Made by a program: the position numbers and the translations under genes
From: Prevotella sp.
GTDB lineage: Bacteria > Bacteroidota > Bacteroidia > Bacteroidales > Bacteroidaceae
Direction: 5' to 3'
Assembly: GCA_024695815.1 (NCBI GenBank)
Contig: JAILHK010000047.1
Span: forward strand, 1-64,000
Length of the DNA: 64,000 nucleotides
Notes under the pieces: model-generated
What the model was told of the DNA's origin: nothing
Database searches by the model: none
Seen by the model: the letters and a program-made list of their open reading frames with translations, nothing else
In this document: positions 1 to 9,110 of the stretch, piece by piece
Position numbering within the stretch: position 1 is the stretch's first letter
Layout: the number at the start of each line of letters is the position of its first letter

Positions 1-1893
1 CGTACCAGTCCATCCGGCGAAGGTATATCCCTCGCGGATAGGAGCGTTCAGCGTGATAGGCTGGCTCTCGATGGTGTAAGTTGTAGCGTTGGTGACACCC
101 TCGGGCATTGCACCACCGTCCAGGTCATAGCTGATGGAGTAGGTAATAGCCTCCCATTGTGCCGTGAATGACTTATTCTCAGCAGGAACCTTTGCAGGAA
201 CAGCAGTATCCCATCCCTTGAAGGTATAGCCAGTCTTGGTAGGAACAGGTGCTGTCAGGTCGCTGTTGTAGTCCTGTACCTTCACCACGTTCTCCTCACC
301 ATTGTTCAGTACAAACGTCATCGTGTACTGGTTGATGGTAAACTGAGCTGTGAAGTTTTGGTCGGAAGCCGGCATCGTTTCAGGAACCACGGGAGTCCAC
401 CCCGCAAAGGTATAACCTACCTTCTGTGGGTCAGTGGGCTTGGTGATGGCAGTTGCGTAAACTACGGAATCACTCTTCACCGTTTCTCCCTCAGAAGTGA
501 ACTTAGCTAAGTATTTGTTGGGCGTGTACTGAGCCGTGAAGACTACATCAGAGTCGGGTACCAGTTCTGGTACTTCGGGTTCCCATCCTTTGAATGTATG
601 TCCCTCTTTTGCAGGTGCCTGTGGAATCACTATGGCAGTAGCATAATCCTGCTTCTGGTTAACTACAGCCTCTCCTTTAGCCATGAACTTTACCTGGTAC
701 TGATTGATGGTGAACTGAGCCGTAAAGGTTTGGTTTTCAGCAGGCATGTTCTCAGGTACGACAGGCGTCCATGCAGAGAATGTGTATCCCTTCTTCTGCG
801 GATCCTCGGGTAACGAGATAGCATCCTCGTAGAGCACAGAATCACTCTTCACAATTTCCCCTTCAGAGATAAACTTTGCCACATACTTGTTGCGCGTCCA
901 CTGAGCCGTAAAGGTCATGTTGCTTCCAGGAATGGTAGCAGGTACTTCAGGATCCCAACCGGCAAAGGTGAAGCCAGTCTTTGTAGGAGCACTCGTTGCG
1001 GGAATAGACTCACCATAGTTCTTCGTAATCCATCGAATCTCCTGCCCGTCAACTACATAAGTCATCGTGTACTCATTAATTTGGAACTGAGCCTCGTAAG
1101 TTAATGGGTTGTTAGGCATCTTAGAAGCAACGGACGGTGTCCACTTCGTAAAGCTATAGCCCTCCTTAGTAGGATTCTCTGGCAGTACAATCGTTGAGTT
1201 GTAGTCCTGCAATTCCGAACATACCGTGTCGCCCTCACTGATGAATGTCAGTAAGTGCTGATTGGGCGCAAAGATAGCCTGCAATTCCGTAGCCTTCATG
1301 ACAGCGAAAGTACAGGTGTCGTTCGTCTCATCATTTGACCATTTCACAAAGTGATAGCCGGTATTGGCTGTCGCTTTGAGGTGTGCTATTTCCTCCTCCT
1401 CATAGATGCCGCTGCCAGTAACGGTTCCCATCACCTCGTCGTTGGGGGTTCCTGTCACCTGATACTTTGGCGCATTGGCAATGATGTTGTATTGAACGGG
1501 AGTTGACACTTCGCCAATCGTTCCACCATCCACAAGAGCAATCTTCGCACCATAGATGCGCTTTTCCTCTTGTGTCAATTTGTTGTAAACCTTCAAATAG
1601 GCTGTTTCCTCAGAAACGCCATCGCAACGGATTTGCAATAAGCCGTACTTATATGTAATCTCATTCTTCACAACCTGTTCAAAGGTTGCTACGCCACGAC
1701 ATTCTTCACCGACAAAGGCAGCCACCTCATAGGGTGTTGTGTCTTCGTAGACGTTGGTGCCATCAGTCAGGTGGAAGTAGACCGACATATAAGATTGGTT
1801 TGCGTTAATATCGCATTGCCAGTGGCTCTGGGCACTGAGGGCCGAAGCCCACAGTACCATAGCCATGATGGATAAGATTCTAATCTGTTTCAT
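1..1893 (-). CDS. InlB B-repeat (Listeria-Bacteroides repeat) surface protein, C-terminus beyond window edge
   Basis: Own minus-strand translation from ATG at 1893: MKQIRILSIMAMVLWASALSAQSHWQCDINANQSYMSVYFHLTDGTNVYEDTTPYEVAAFVGEECRGVA..., then about seven ~60-aa repeats such as KYLAKFTSEGETVKSDSVVYATAITKPTDPQKVGYTFAGWTPVVPETMPASDQNFTAQF. Open to base 1. Absent from the ORF track because it has no stop in the window. Confidence 0.88.
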   Translation of the reverse strand, partial: MKQIRILSIMAMVLWASALSAQSHWQCDINANQSYMSVYFHLTDGTNVYEDTTPYEVAAFVGEECRGVATFEQVVKNEITYKYGLLQIRCDGVSEETAYLKVYNKLTQEEKRIYGAKIALVDGGTIGEVSTPVQYNIIANAPKYQVTGTPNDEVMGTVTGSGIYEEEEIAHLKATANTGYHFVKWSNDETNDTCTFAVMKATELQAIFAPNQHLLTFISEGDTVCSELQDYNSTIVLPENPTKEGYSFTKWTPSVASKMPNNPLTYEAQFQINEYTMTYVVDGQEIRWITKNYGESIPATSAPTKTGFTFAGWDPEVPATIPGSNMTFTAQWTRNKYVAKFISEGEIVKSDSVLYEDAISLPEDPQKKGYTFSAWTPVVPENMPAENQTFTAQFTINQYQVKFMAKGEAVVNQKQDYATAIVIPQAPAKEGHTFKGWEPEVPELVPDSDVVFTAQYTPNKYLAKFTSEGETVKSDSVVYATAITKPTDPQKVGYTFAGWTPVVPETMPASDQNFTAQFTINQYTMTFVLNNGEENVVKVQDYNSDLTAPVPTKTGYTFKGWDTAVPAKVPAENKSFTAQWEAITYSISYDLDGGAMPEGVTNATTYTIESQPITLNAPIREGYTFAGWTGT

Positions 1894-1905
1894 AAGCAAT
1901 CAAGT

Positions 1906-4900
1906 CTATTTGTTAGCTTTCAGAATCTTCTTGTAGTAAGTCTGTCCGTCGGCAACAACCGTTACCACGTAAACACCAGCAGATAGTGAGCCTGTCGTGA
2001 TGACAGCACTGTTGCCAAGATTGTTGGCTCTCACAACCTCACGTCCGCTCATGTTGGTCAGGGTCAGCTTGCTGATGTTATGACCATTTGCGCTTACGGT
2101 GATGTGATCGCTGAATACCTGAGGTGTTACGGTCAGCTTGTCCCACAAGTCTTTCACTCCAGTAGCTTCCTTGCCGATATGCAGAGCCATTGGCAGATGC
2201 CATGAACCTACATTGTCGACAGCAAATGCTACGTTCTCGGTAATGTCGTAGAGACGCCCGTCTGCCACGTTGGCAGCCATGAAGGTGATATCCTCGTGGC
2301 GGTCGCCAACAACATTGATCAGTATGCGTCCATCCTTCCACTTACCAATACCGCGACATTCTGTTCCTGCAAAAGCACCTACGATGTACTCATTCTCTTG
2401 AGCGATAGAACCCTTATCGTAGAGTTGAGCTGTCACAGGCATCAGGTTAGCATAAGCATACTTGTCGCAAGCCCAAGGTGCCTCATAGAGTTCAATATGC
2501 TTGTCTATGCGACAGGAAGCGATAGATACGATGGTGGTGTTGAAGATAATCTCGTCAGCCTTGCCCGACTTGAACATGTAGCCCTTGCCAGGCTTCAGTC
2601 CTTCGAGACTTCCTGCCCATTCACCATCCACAAACTCTGCAAAGCCTTCTTGCCCGAGCACATAGTCGCCTTCCATTGGTGTGAAGAATGCGAATGCCTC
2701 TTCGAGGGTCATGGTCTGACCGATAGGATAGCCTATCCAGTTCCATCCCTTTGCTACCTCCAGCGACTTGCTGAGTGCGTTGAACTCATAGCCGTCCAAA
2801 GTATTGTTGGCTGTCTCAGCCACCTTCACTTTGTAGGCTTGTGCAGGTTGTAGTTCTGTCAGATTGCCCACCAGTCCTAGCTGTGAATCCTTGATAGCCT
2901 CGGCCTTGAGACCCATAATCTTCTCTGCTGTAGGAGCAAACTCCTCTACAGGTACGGGTTGCTCGAAGTTGTGCGATACCCATGTCCAACCAGTTGGGAA
3001 CTGATAGCCCAGTCTGGTCTTCTTTAGCTTGTAGTTGAACTCAGCCACCTCACTGTCTTCCAGATCATGTCCCTTGGCCAGGGCCTTAATGGTTACATTG
3101 TCGGAAGCAATGATGATAGGACTATTGTTATCATACTTAATCACGTTTGGACCTTCGCCGCATGGACATGTGCCATCCAGCGTGTAGTAGATCTCTGCGT
3201 TTTCAGTCTCAGACGAGAGTCGGATCTCTGTGCCGCGGTATACCTCGGTACCTGATACACGTGAAGCACGTGGCTCCATAGCAAACAGGTCGATGGCATC
3301 CTTTACATTAACCAGCATCTGACCCTTTATGTCACTATCCTCTATAGAGAACGAGATGACAGTCTGACCAGGCAGTTCTCCAGAGACGGTAATCTCGGCC
3401 TGTCCGTTAGCATCGAGTGTCAACGACTGGGTAGCTGTCTTTGCGATCATGTCGGAGAGCGACTTCACATGGACTGTCTTACCCTTTGAAGCATCAGCAG
3501 GCAGGGCAGCGATTTTGAATAAGCGGTCACCGCCGTAAGGCACGTTCGCCAGCGAGTCAACAACCATGTTCTTGATGCGTGGCATAATGTCAAGACTCTG
3601 AGTGTAGTCTTCCTGCATAGGAATGCCAGCATAGCTTTCTACACTCTTCTTGATAGTTATTCTCACGTCGTTGCCAGTCAATAGCTCATCGTTTGCAGGC
3701 ATCTTGAAGAGAAGTTTTGATGCATAAGTCTGAGGATTATCCTTGCTTACGCTCTCTTCATTAATCAGTTCGATGGTACCTTCAGCCTTGACACTGTTTC
3801 TGGTCAGCATGATGTTGTCAGTAGTTAGCGTAGCGGGATCCATGTACTTGTCGAACTCTATCTCCACACCCTCGTTGTAGGCCTTCACGCTCTTCACGTT
3901 GGGCTGTACGAGTTGAGACATGGCGATGTTTACATCCAACTGTGGAGGAGGAACGGGCAGCCATTCAGAGTAGGTAGTCTGATAACCTTCCTTCTCAAAC
4001 TTCACCTGCCAGAGTCCCTGCGGAACATCCCACTGATACATACCGTTTTCATCGGTGAACAACGGGTTCTCCTGTGCATAGTCCTCTGCATTCCAAAGAA
4101 CGATGTTCTCATGCAAGTCGCCATACATGTCCTCTACAATCTCCTTGTAGTAACAAGAAGCAAGAACACCCTGTATGCGGTTAGACGATACAGCCTCATA
4201 GACATAACCTGATGGGTCCATAACATGCTCCACATGCTTGAATCGCCAATCGATATCATCCTTACGCTTCTTTTTCTTCTTCTTGTCGTCTTTCTTATAG
4301 CATTTCAGACTCTCAACACCCTTTTCTATCTTTTTCTTGGCGGCGTCGATGCCTGCGTCAATAACGAAGCTTCCTATGCAAGTAAGTGTCTTTTGGGCAA
4401 GACCCCAAGCAGTGGCGGCAAGCGTTGTTCCTGCCGAAGCAACCGATCCGACGACACCAGCTACAACTTCCGCATCGCTTGTGAACGAGCTAACCAGTTC
4501 TACTGTCGCTTTTGTGATAACGGTGCCTAATAGTGCATAAGTAGCATTGCGGTACCAGTCTGCGTTGGCTTGGTCATCCTGACAAGGATTTGGAATAGAG
4601 TAGTAGATGCCGGCTATGTCATTGATGTCATTAGCCAGGGAGATTGCCATAGATGCATACTTGATAACAGGCAGTGCCTTCAGGGCAAACTTGAAAATCT
4701 TCTTAGCTAGCCAGCGAGCAGCTTTTGCCTGTAGCAGACTCTTCTGGAGGAATAGCTTTTCAATTCTCCATTTCCATACTTGGCTAGTCATGCCTTTCTG
4801 ACCAGCAAATCTGATGTACGTATCACTCTTAGCCAAGCGGAACTCAATGTCCTCGACAGCCTTGAGCATGTTCCTCTCAGAAACCTGTACCTTATCCACC

Positions 4901-7900
4901 ATGCCAAGTGACCAATTGTTGATCATCTCAACAAAGTCGTTGATGGCCTTGATAGCATTGGCAACCTTTTGTTCTACGGTTTCATTGCCTGAAGCGCGGA
5001 ACATACGAGCGCCAGCCTCTACGGGTACTTGAATCGTTACGTGAACGTTTCTCAGCAGGTCAACATACTCTGTCGTCTGGTCATTGAACTTCACATAAAC
5101 GAAACTTCCGTCCGTACAAACCATCTCTTCATAGCCTGCCTCTATGAGTCCGGCTGCTGTCAGTCCTGTGCAGTTGGTCATGGTGAACTTAGTGCCATTT
5201 TCAAGCGTGAACTCACCTTCTGTACCAAACTGTAGCCACTGTTCCAGGTTCTGCAAGTAGGTTTCTGTGTCCCCATGCTTTGCCTGGAAGGCAGCATACT
5301 CTTCATTGAGATAGTTTTCCAACTCATCATCGGTCATGCCTCTCAGCTGTGCTTCGACATCATCAGTATTGACGATTACTTCATCATCACCGATGGCAGC
5401 AACCAGTGCTTCGAATGCATCATCACTCAATGGTTCTTCTGCATCAGCAAAGGCAGTTGCAATGTTCGCCATCTGTGTTTCGTACTCAGAAAGATAGTCG
5501 TCAAGTTCTGCTATTGTCTCATCTACCTGACGCTTGTCGAACTGACTGGTAGCGTTACTTGTGAAATCCACAGAGACATTTGTTGGAAGAGCGTCAGAGT
5601 TGTACTTCGCATTAGCCACCCAGCACTTTCTCTTTCCATCGTATACGGGATAGAGCGTAGATACGGTATTGTCGGATAACAACACATTGAGCTCTACATT
5701 GGAAACCATTGTCGTGTCGTTATTGGTGAACTCTACCAAGAACGTGAAGTCTGGATAGCTTGGCCAATACCAGTAGGGCTTCAGTGTCTTACCAGGATTT
5801 GTGAAGTCGAACTCAGTTACATATTCGCACAGATCCAGTGAGTTGGCTGGGTGAGCCACATTGATCATCGTCACCTTTGTAGGCTCAATGGCATTCTTGT
5901 CGTAGGTCACTTCCTTTACGTCAGATTGCAACTCCAGTCCATCCTGTGTCACCACCTTGGCATAGATGCTGTGTGTGGACATGTTGTATGGGTTGTTCAG
6001 CTCAATCTCTGTGTTCCATGAGCCGTTTGCCAATGCTGTGGCATGACCAACAGAAACACCGTTGTCGAAGATTTCCACTTCCGACTTACCAATTGCTGTA
6101 CCCAAAACAGGAACTGTCGTCTTGGCCACCAGCGAAGGCGCTGTGATACTCAGATTGCTTACTGTGAAGACAACGCTGCCAATAGGCTGGCGCATGGTCT
6201 TGCCGTTGATGTCGAACTCAATGCTGGCACTGGGAGAGTAAACGCCACCAATGGTTGGAATGACGCAGAATCTTACCTGGTCATCCATATTCTCCAGAGG
6301 CACGGTCAGACGATTACTTTCCTGCGTGTAACTGCCGATGATATTACCTGTCATCACAGAGTTGTTGACAAACGAACAGTTCTGAGGAAGTTCGAAGACG
6401 ATTTTCAGGTCGCTCACACCATATTTATATATAGGCTTGAAGTCTATCTGCGCACGCAGTGTGAGATACTGTCCTGCAGAAATCTCGCTCTTGTTCACGC
6501 TGAAGCGGGTATTGCTGTCGGTGTAGTACAGTTTCGTTTCGTCCAAGTAGGGGATGAGCTGGTTGGCGATGGTTGTCGTTTCTCCGCTCTTTACCGTTAC
6601 CTGATTCTTAATGTAGTCTACACCTTCCTTCAGTCCCACTTCGGTGAACTGGCTCAGCAGACCAATGGCATTGAACAAGTGGCTATAGCCCATGGTCACT
6701 AGTGTATAGGTACCATCGGTAAGCTCGTCAATGTTCAGTTGAACACCATCATAGTCGTACTTCTTCACGAAACGACCGTCGCCATCATAGAGCATACCCA
6801 CAATGCTGTTGTTGTCGGTCTGACGGAACGAAGCTGTAATGCCACCCAGCTGCTTGATGGGCAGTGTGATTGCTGCATTGTCGTTGGCGTCAACCGTACA
6901 ACTGGCGGTAACGGGCATGAACTTGTTCTTCTTGCTGGTGGCGGTGATGGTGAATACCGTACCTTCGGCATGCTCGTCTAGCAGCACAATCTGTGGATAC
7001 TGCACGTTCAGGTCGGTGATAACCTTACCATCTGCATCCTTCACCGTGTAGGCCACGTTCGCATAGTCATCGTAATAGCCCTTTGTCTCACCTTTAGCAT
7101 CGGTATAGGTCAGCGTCAGTTGGATGCTTGTACCATTGATGTCCTTCAGTTCGAAGGTTGGTACTGTGCTCTCTTCCAATGATTCCAGTGAGGCAATGCT
7201 CTGTGTCTGACTAATATAGTCGGTAGCAGAAGCGATAATCTCAGTTGGCATGTCGAGAACTTCCAGTTGCCATTCGCCGTTGGCGCCCACCTTGGTGCTG
7301 TACGATTTGGTGTACTGTCCATGCACGGTCTGGTTGACAGTGATGCCAGCGCCCTTCAGCGGGTAGGTGGTCTTCACGTCTTTCACCATTCCCTTAATCT
7401 GTACCTTTGCGATAGGTGTCAGTGTATAGACGATAGCATTGGTGGCCTGTACCTCGTAGGTGACGTCTTCGGGGAGCATGTACTGAACGGCCAGTTGCTG
7501 GGGCAGACTGATACGATAGCCCACCTTGTTGCCTTCCAACTGATTGGCCAGTTGGTTACTACGTGTCAGATAGGTTCCCTTTTGGTCTGTCCAAGTGATG
7601 CCGGCCTGATCTGTTACGTCATCACCAGCAGGTGTCTCCACTTTCAGTGTCAACGTCTTTGGCTCTTTCAACTTGTCGAATGCCACAGCCACGTTCTTGT
7701 CGATAATTTCCACATTCAGAATCTCGCCCAGAATATCACCTGCCTTGTTCTTCAGGTATATATTATAAGTGGTGTTCTGAATCAGACTGTTGAACGTGTA
7801 GGTCGTGCGATCAGTAATCACGTAGCGCAGCTTCTGTCCACTCTTTACGTTGATCAGTTCCAGGAACATGTCTTTGTAGATGGCTGGGTTGCATCCCTCG

Positions 7901-9048
7901 GGCAGGTTCACTTCCAGTGCCTGTATCTCATCGGTAAATGGCAGAATGGTGAACTCCTTCCATCCGTCGGCGTCCTGATAGAGTGTCACAGCCTCGGCTG
8001 GAACATAGATAACCAGTCCACTGCTCACGCCTTCGAAAGCACCGCTCTCTACTTTGGGCGGAGTCATGGCATAACACTTAATAGACTGTAGCGATGCGCA
8101 GTTGTAGAAGGCATACCATCTGATATTGGCAATGGATGCCGGCAGCACCACGCTCAGTAGGGTTTGATTGTTTTCGAAAGCCCACGATGGCACTTCGTCA
8201 GAACCACTGGTGCGACTCATGTCGAGCAGCGTACAATTGCCAAAACTGTTGGCTACGCCCCAGTCACCATTGTTTATCGGTCCAGCCACGGTAATCATCT
8301 TCACCTGGTCGTTGCTGCCAACCATGTCAGAGATGCTGTAATACAGTTCGCCTGGCGTGAAGTCGTCAATGATAATCTCGCCTGTTTGGCTGTTCCAATA
8401 GTTCTTGCCCGGGTTCGATGGGTTCTCTGGGCTATATTCGAAGATAGCCGTGATGTTGACATCATGTCTTGGCATCTCGAAGGAATAGTACGGATTCTTG
8501 ATGACCAGACTGTCGCCAATCCTCATCTCGCGGAACTTATAGCCTTCGTTGATGTATGGATAGACGTCCACCCATCTCTCTTCCTCTACGCTGGAGCCAT
8601 TGGACCAGTTAAAGTTACCTGCATCGGCAGGAATGGTAGAAAGATACAACTTGTGAGTTGTCTTCTTCATCTCGGGGTTAGTCGGTGAAGAAGGATCATA
8701 CTCAAAGTGGGCAGTCAATGTAGCATCGCTTCGCTTCACCTCGTAGTAGAAACCATAGTTCTTGGAAATGGTGTCACCCTTTTCGTCAGACCAGTACACG
8801 AAGCGGAAGCTGCTGTTTGCATAGGCGCAGATCCATTGCTTCGATCCCACCTCGAGTCTTGATCTCAAGTCATGGTTAAAATAACCACCGTTGGCGGGGT
8901 CGGCCTTCAGATACAGCGTGCTATATTCCACAGCCATCTCGGGGTTACCCGGGTTCTGCGGATCGTAGTCATCGTCCGCCCAGCCTACTTGCGGTGTTAG
9001 CGCAAGTAAGCTCAGGCAGAGGATAAACATTCTATATAATCTGTTCAT
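1906..9048 (-). CDS. Giant secreted protein with divergent InlB-like N-terminal modules, a short LRR_5 segment, an internal hydrophobic helical region and a C-terminal T9SS type A sorting domain
   Basis: 2380-aa ORF. Signal peptide MNRLYRMFILCLSLLALTPQVGWA. Repeated DPxxPxNP linkers. C-terminus ISKLTLTNMSGREVVRANNLGNSAVITTGSLSAGVYVVTVVADGQTYYKKILKANK matches the T9SS type A tail pattern. Confidence 0.85.
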   Translation of the reverse strand: MNRLYRMFILCLSLLALTPQVGWADDDYDPQNPGNPEMAVEYSTLYLKADPANGGYFNHDLRSRLEVGSKQWICAYANSSFRFVYWSDEKGDTISKNYGFYYEVKRSDATLTAHFEYDPSSPTNPEMKKTTHKLYLSTIPADAGNFNWSNGSSVEEERWVDVYPYINEGYKFREMRIGDSLVIKNPYYSFEMPRHDVNITAIFEYSPENPSNPGKNYWNSQTGEIIIDDFTPGELYYSISDMVGSNDQVKMITVAGPINNGDWGVANSFGNCTLLDMSRTSGSDEVPSWAFENNQTLLSVVLPASIANIRWYAFYNCASLQSIKCYAMTPPKVESGAFEGVSSGLVIYVPAEAVTLYQDADGWKEFTILPFTDEIQALEVNLPEGCNPAIYKDMFLELINVKSGQKLRYVITDRTTYTFNSLIQNTTYNIYLKNKAGDILGEILNVEIIDKNVAVAFDKLKEPKTLTLKVETPAGDDVTDQAGITWTDQKGTYLTRSNQLANQLEGNKVGYRISLPQQLAVQYMLPEDVTYEVQATNAIVYTLTPIAKVQIKGMVKDVKTTYPLKGAGITVNQTVHGQYTKSYSTKVGANGEWQLEVLDMPTEIIASATDYISQTQSIASLESLEESTVPTFELKDINGTSIQLTLTYTDAKGETKGYYDDYANVAYTVKDADGKVITDLNVQYPQIVLLDEHAEGTVFTITATSKKNKFMPVTASCTVDANDNAAITLPIKQLGGITASFRQTDNNSIVGMLYDGDGRFVKKYDYDGVQLNIDELTDGTYTLVTMGYSHLFNAIGLLSQFTEVGLKEGVDYIKNQVTVKSGETTTIANQLIPYLDETKLYYTDSNTRFSVNKSEISAGQYLTLRAQIDFKPIYKYGVSDLKIVFELPQNCSFVNNSVMTGNIIGSYTQESNRLTVPLENMDDQVRFCVIPTIGGVYSPSASIEFDINGKTMRQPIGSVVFTVSNLSITAPSLVAKTTVPVLGTAIGKSEVEIFDNGVSVGHATALANGSWNTEIELNNPYNMSTHSIYAKVVTQDGLELQSDVKEVTYDKNAIEPTKVTMINVAHPANSLDLCEYVTEFDFTNPGKTLKPYWYWPSYPDFTFLVEFTNNDTTMVSNVELNVLLSDNTVSTLYPVYDGKRKCWVANAKYNSDALPTNVSVDFTSNATSQFDKRQVDETIAELDDYLSEYETQMANIATAFADAEEPLSDDAFEALVAAIGDDEVIVNTDDVEAQLRGMTDDELENYLNEEYAAFQAKHGDTETYLQNLEQWLQFGTEGEFTLENGTKFTMTNCTGLTAAGLIEAGYEEMVCTDGSFVYVKFNDQTTEYVDLLRNVHVTIQVPVEAGARMFRASGNETVEQKVANAIKAINDFVEMINNWSLGMVDKVQVSERNMLKAVEDIEFRLAKSDTYIRFAGQKGMTSQVWKWRIEKLFLQKSLLQAKAARWLAKKIFKFALKALPVIKYASMAISLANDINDIAGIYYSIPNPCQDDQANADWYRNATYALLGTVITKATVELVSSFTSDAEVVAGVVGSVASAGTTLAATAWGLAQKTLTCIGSFVIDAGIDAAKKKIEKGVESLKCYKKDDKKKKKKRKDDIDWRFKHVEHVMDPSGYVYEAVSSNRIQGVLASCYYKEIVEDMYGDLHENIVLWNAEDYAQENPLFTDENGMYQWDVPQGLWQVKFEKEGYQTTYSEWLPVPPPQLDVNIAMSQLVQPNVKSVKAYNEGVEIEFDKYMDPATLTTDNIMLTRNSVKAEGTIELINEESVSKDNPQTYASKLLFKMPANDELLTGNDVRITIKKSVESYAGIPMQEDYTQSLDIMPRIKNMVVDSLANVPYGGDRLFKIAALPADASKGKTVHVKSLSDMIAKTATQSLTLDANGQAEITVSGELPGQTVISFSIEDSDIKGQMLVNVKDAIDLFAMEPRASRVSGTEVYRGTEIRLSSETENAEIYYTLDGTCPCGEGPNVIKYDNNSPIIIASDNVTIKALAKGHDLEDSEVAEFNYKLKKTRLGYQFPTGWTWVSHNFEQPVPVEEFAPTAEKIMGLKAEAIKDSQLGLVGNLTELQPAQAYKVKVAETANNTLDGYEFNALSKSLEVAKGWNWIGYPIGQTMTLEEAFAFFTPMEGDYVLGQEGFAEFVDGEWAGSLEGLKPGKGYMFKSGKADEIIFNTTIVSIASCRIDKHIELYEAPWACDKYAYANLMPVTAQLYDKGSIAQENEYIVGAFAGTECRGIGKWKDGRILINVVGDRHEDITFMAANVADGRLYDITENVAFAVDNVGSWHLPMALHIGKEATGVKDLWDKLTVTPQVFSDHITVSANGHNISKLTLTNMSGREVVRANNLGNSAVITTGSLSAGVYVVTVVADGQTYYKKILKANK

Positions 9049-9110
9049 AGTTCATGAGTTTTTAGTTCACATGAGTTTTTTTGTTCACGAGTCTCTGTTC
9101 TGCTCATGAA

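Noticed and set aside
4337-8688. Several 60-270 aa plus-strand ORFs opposite the 2380-aa protein
   Set aside because: All are antisense shadows with no independent support.
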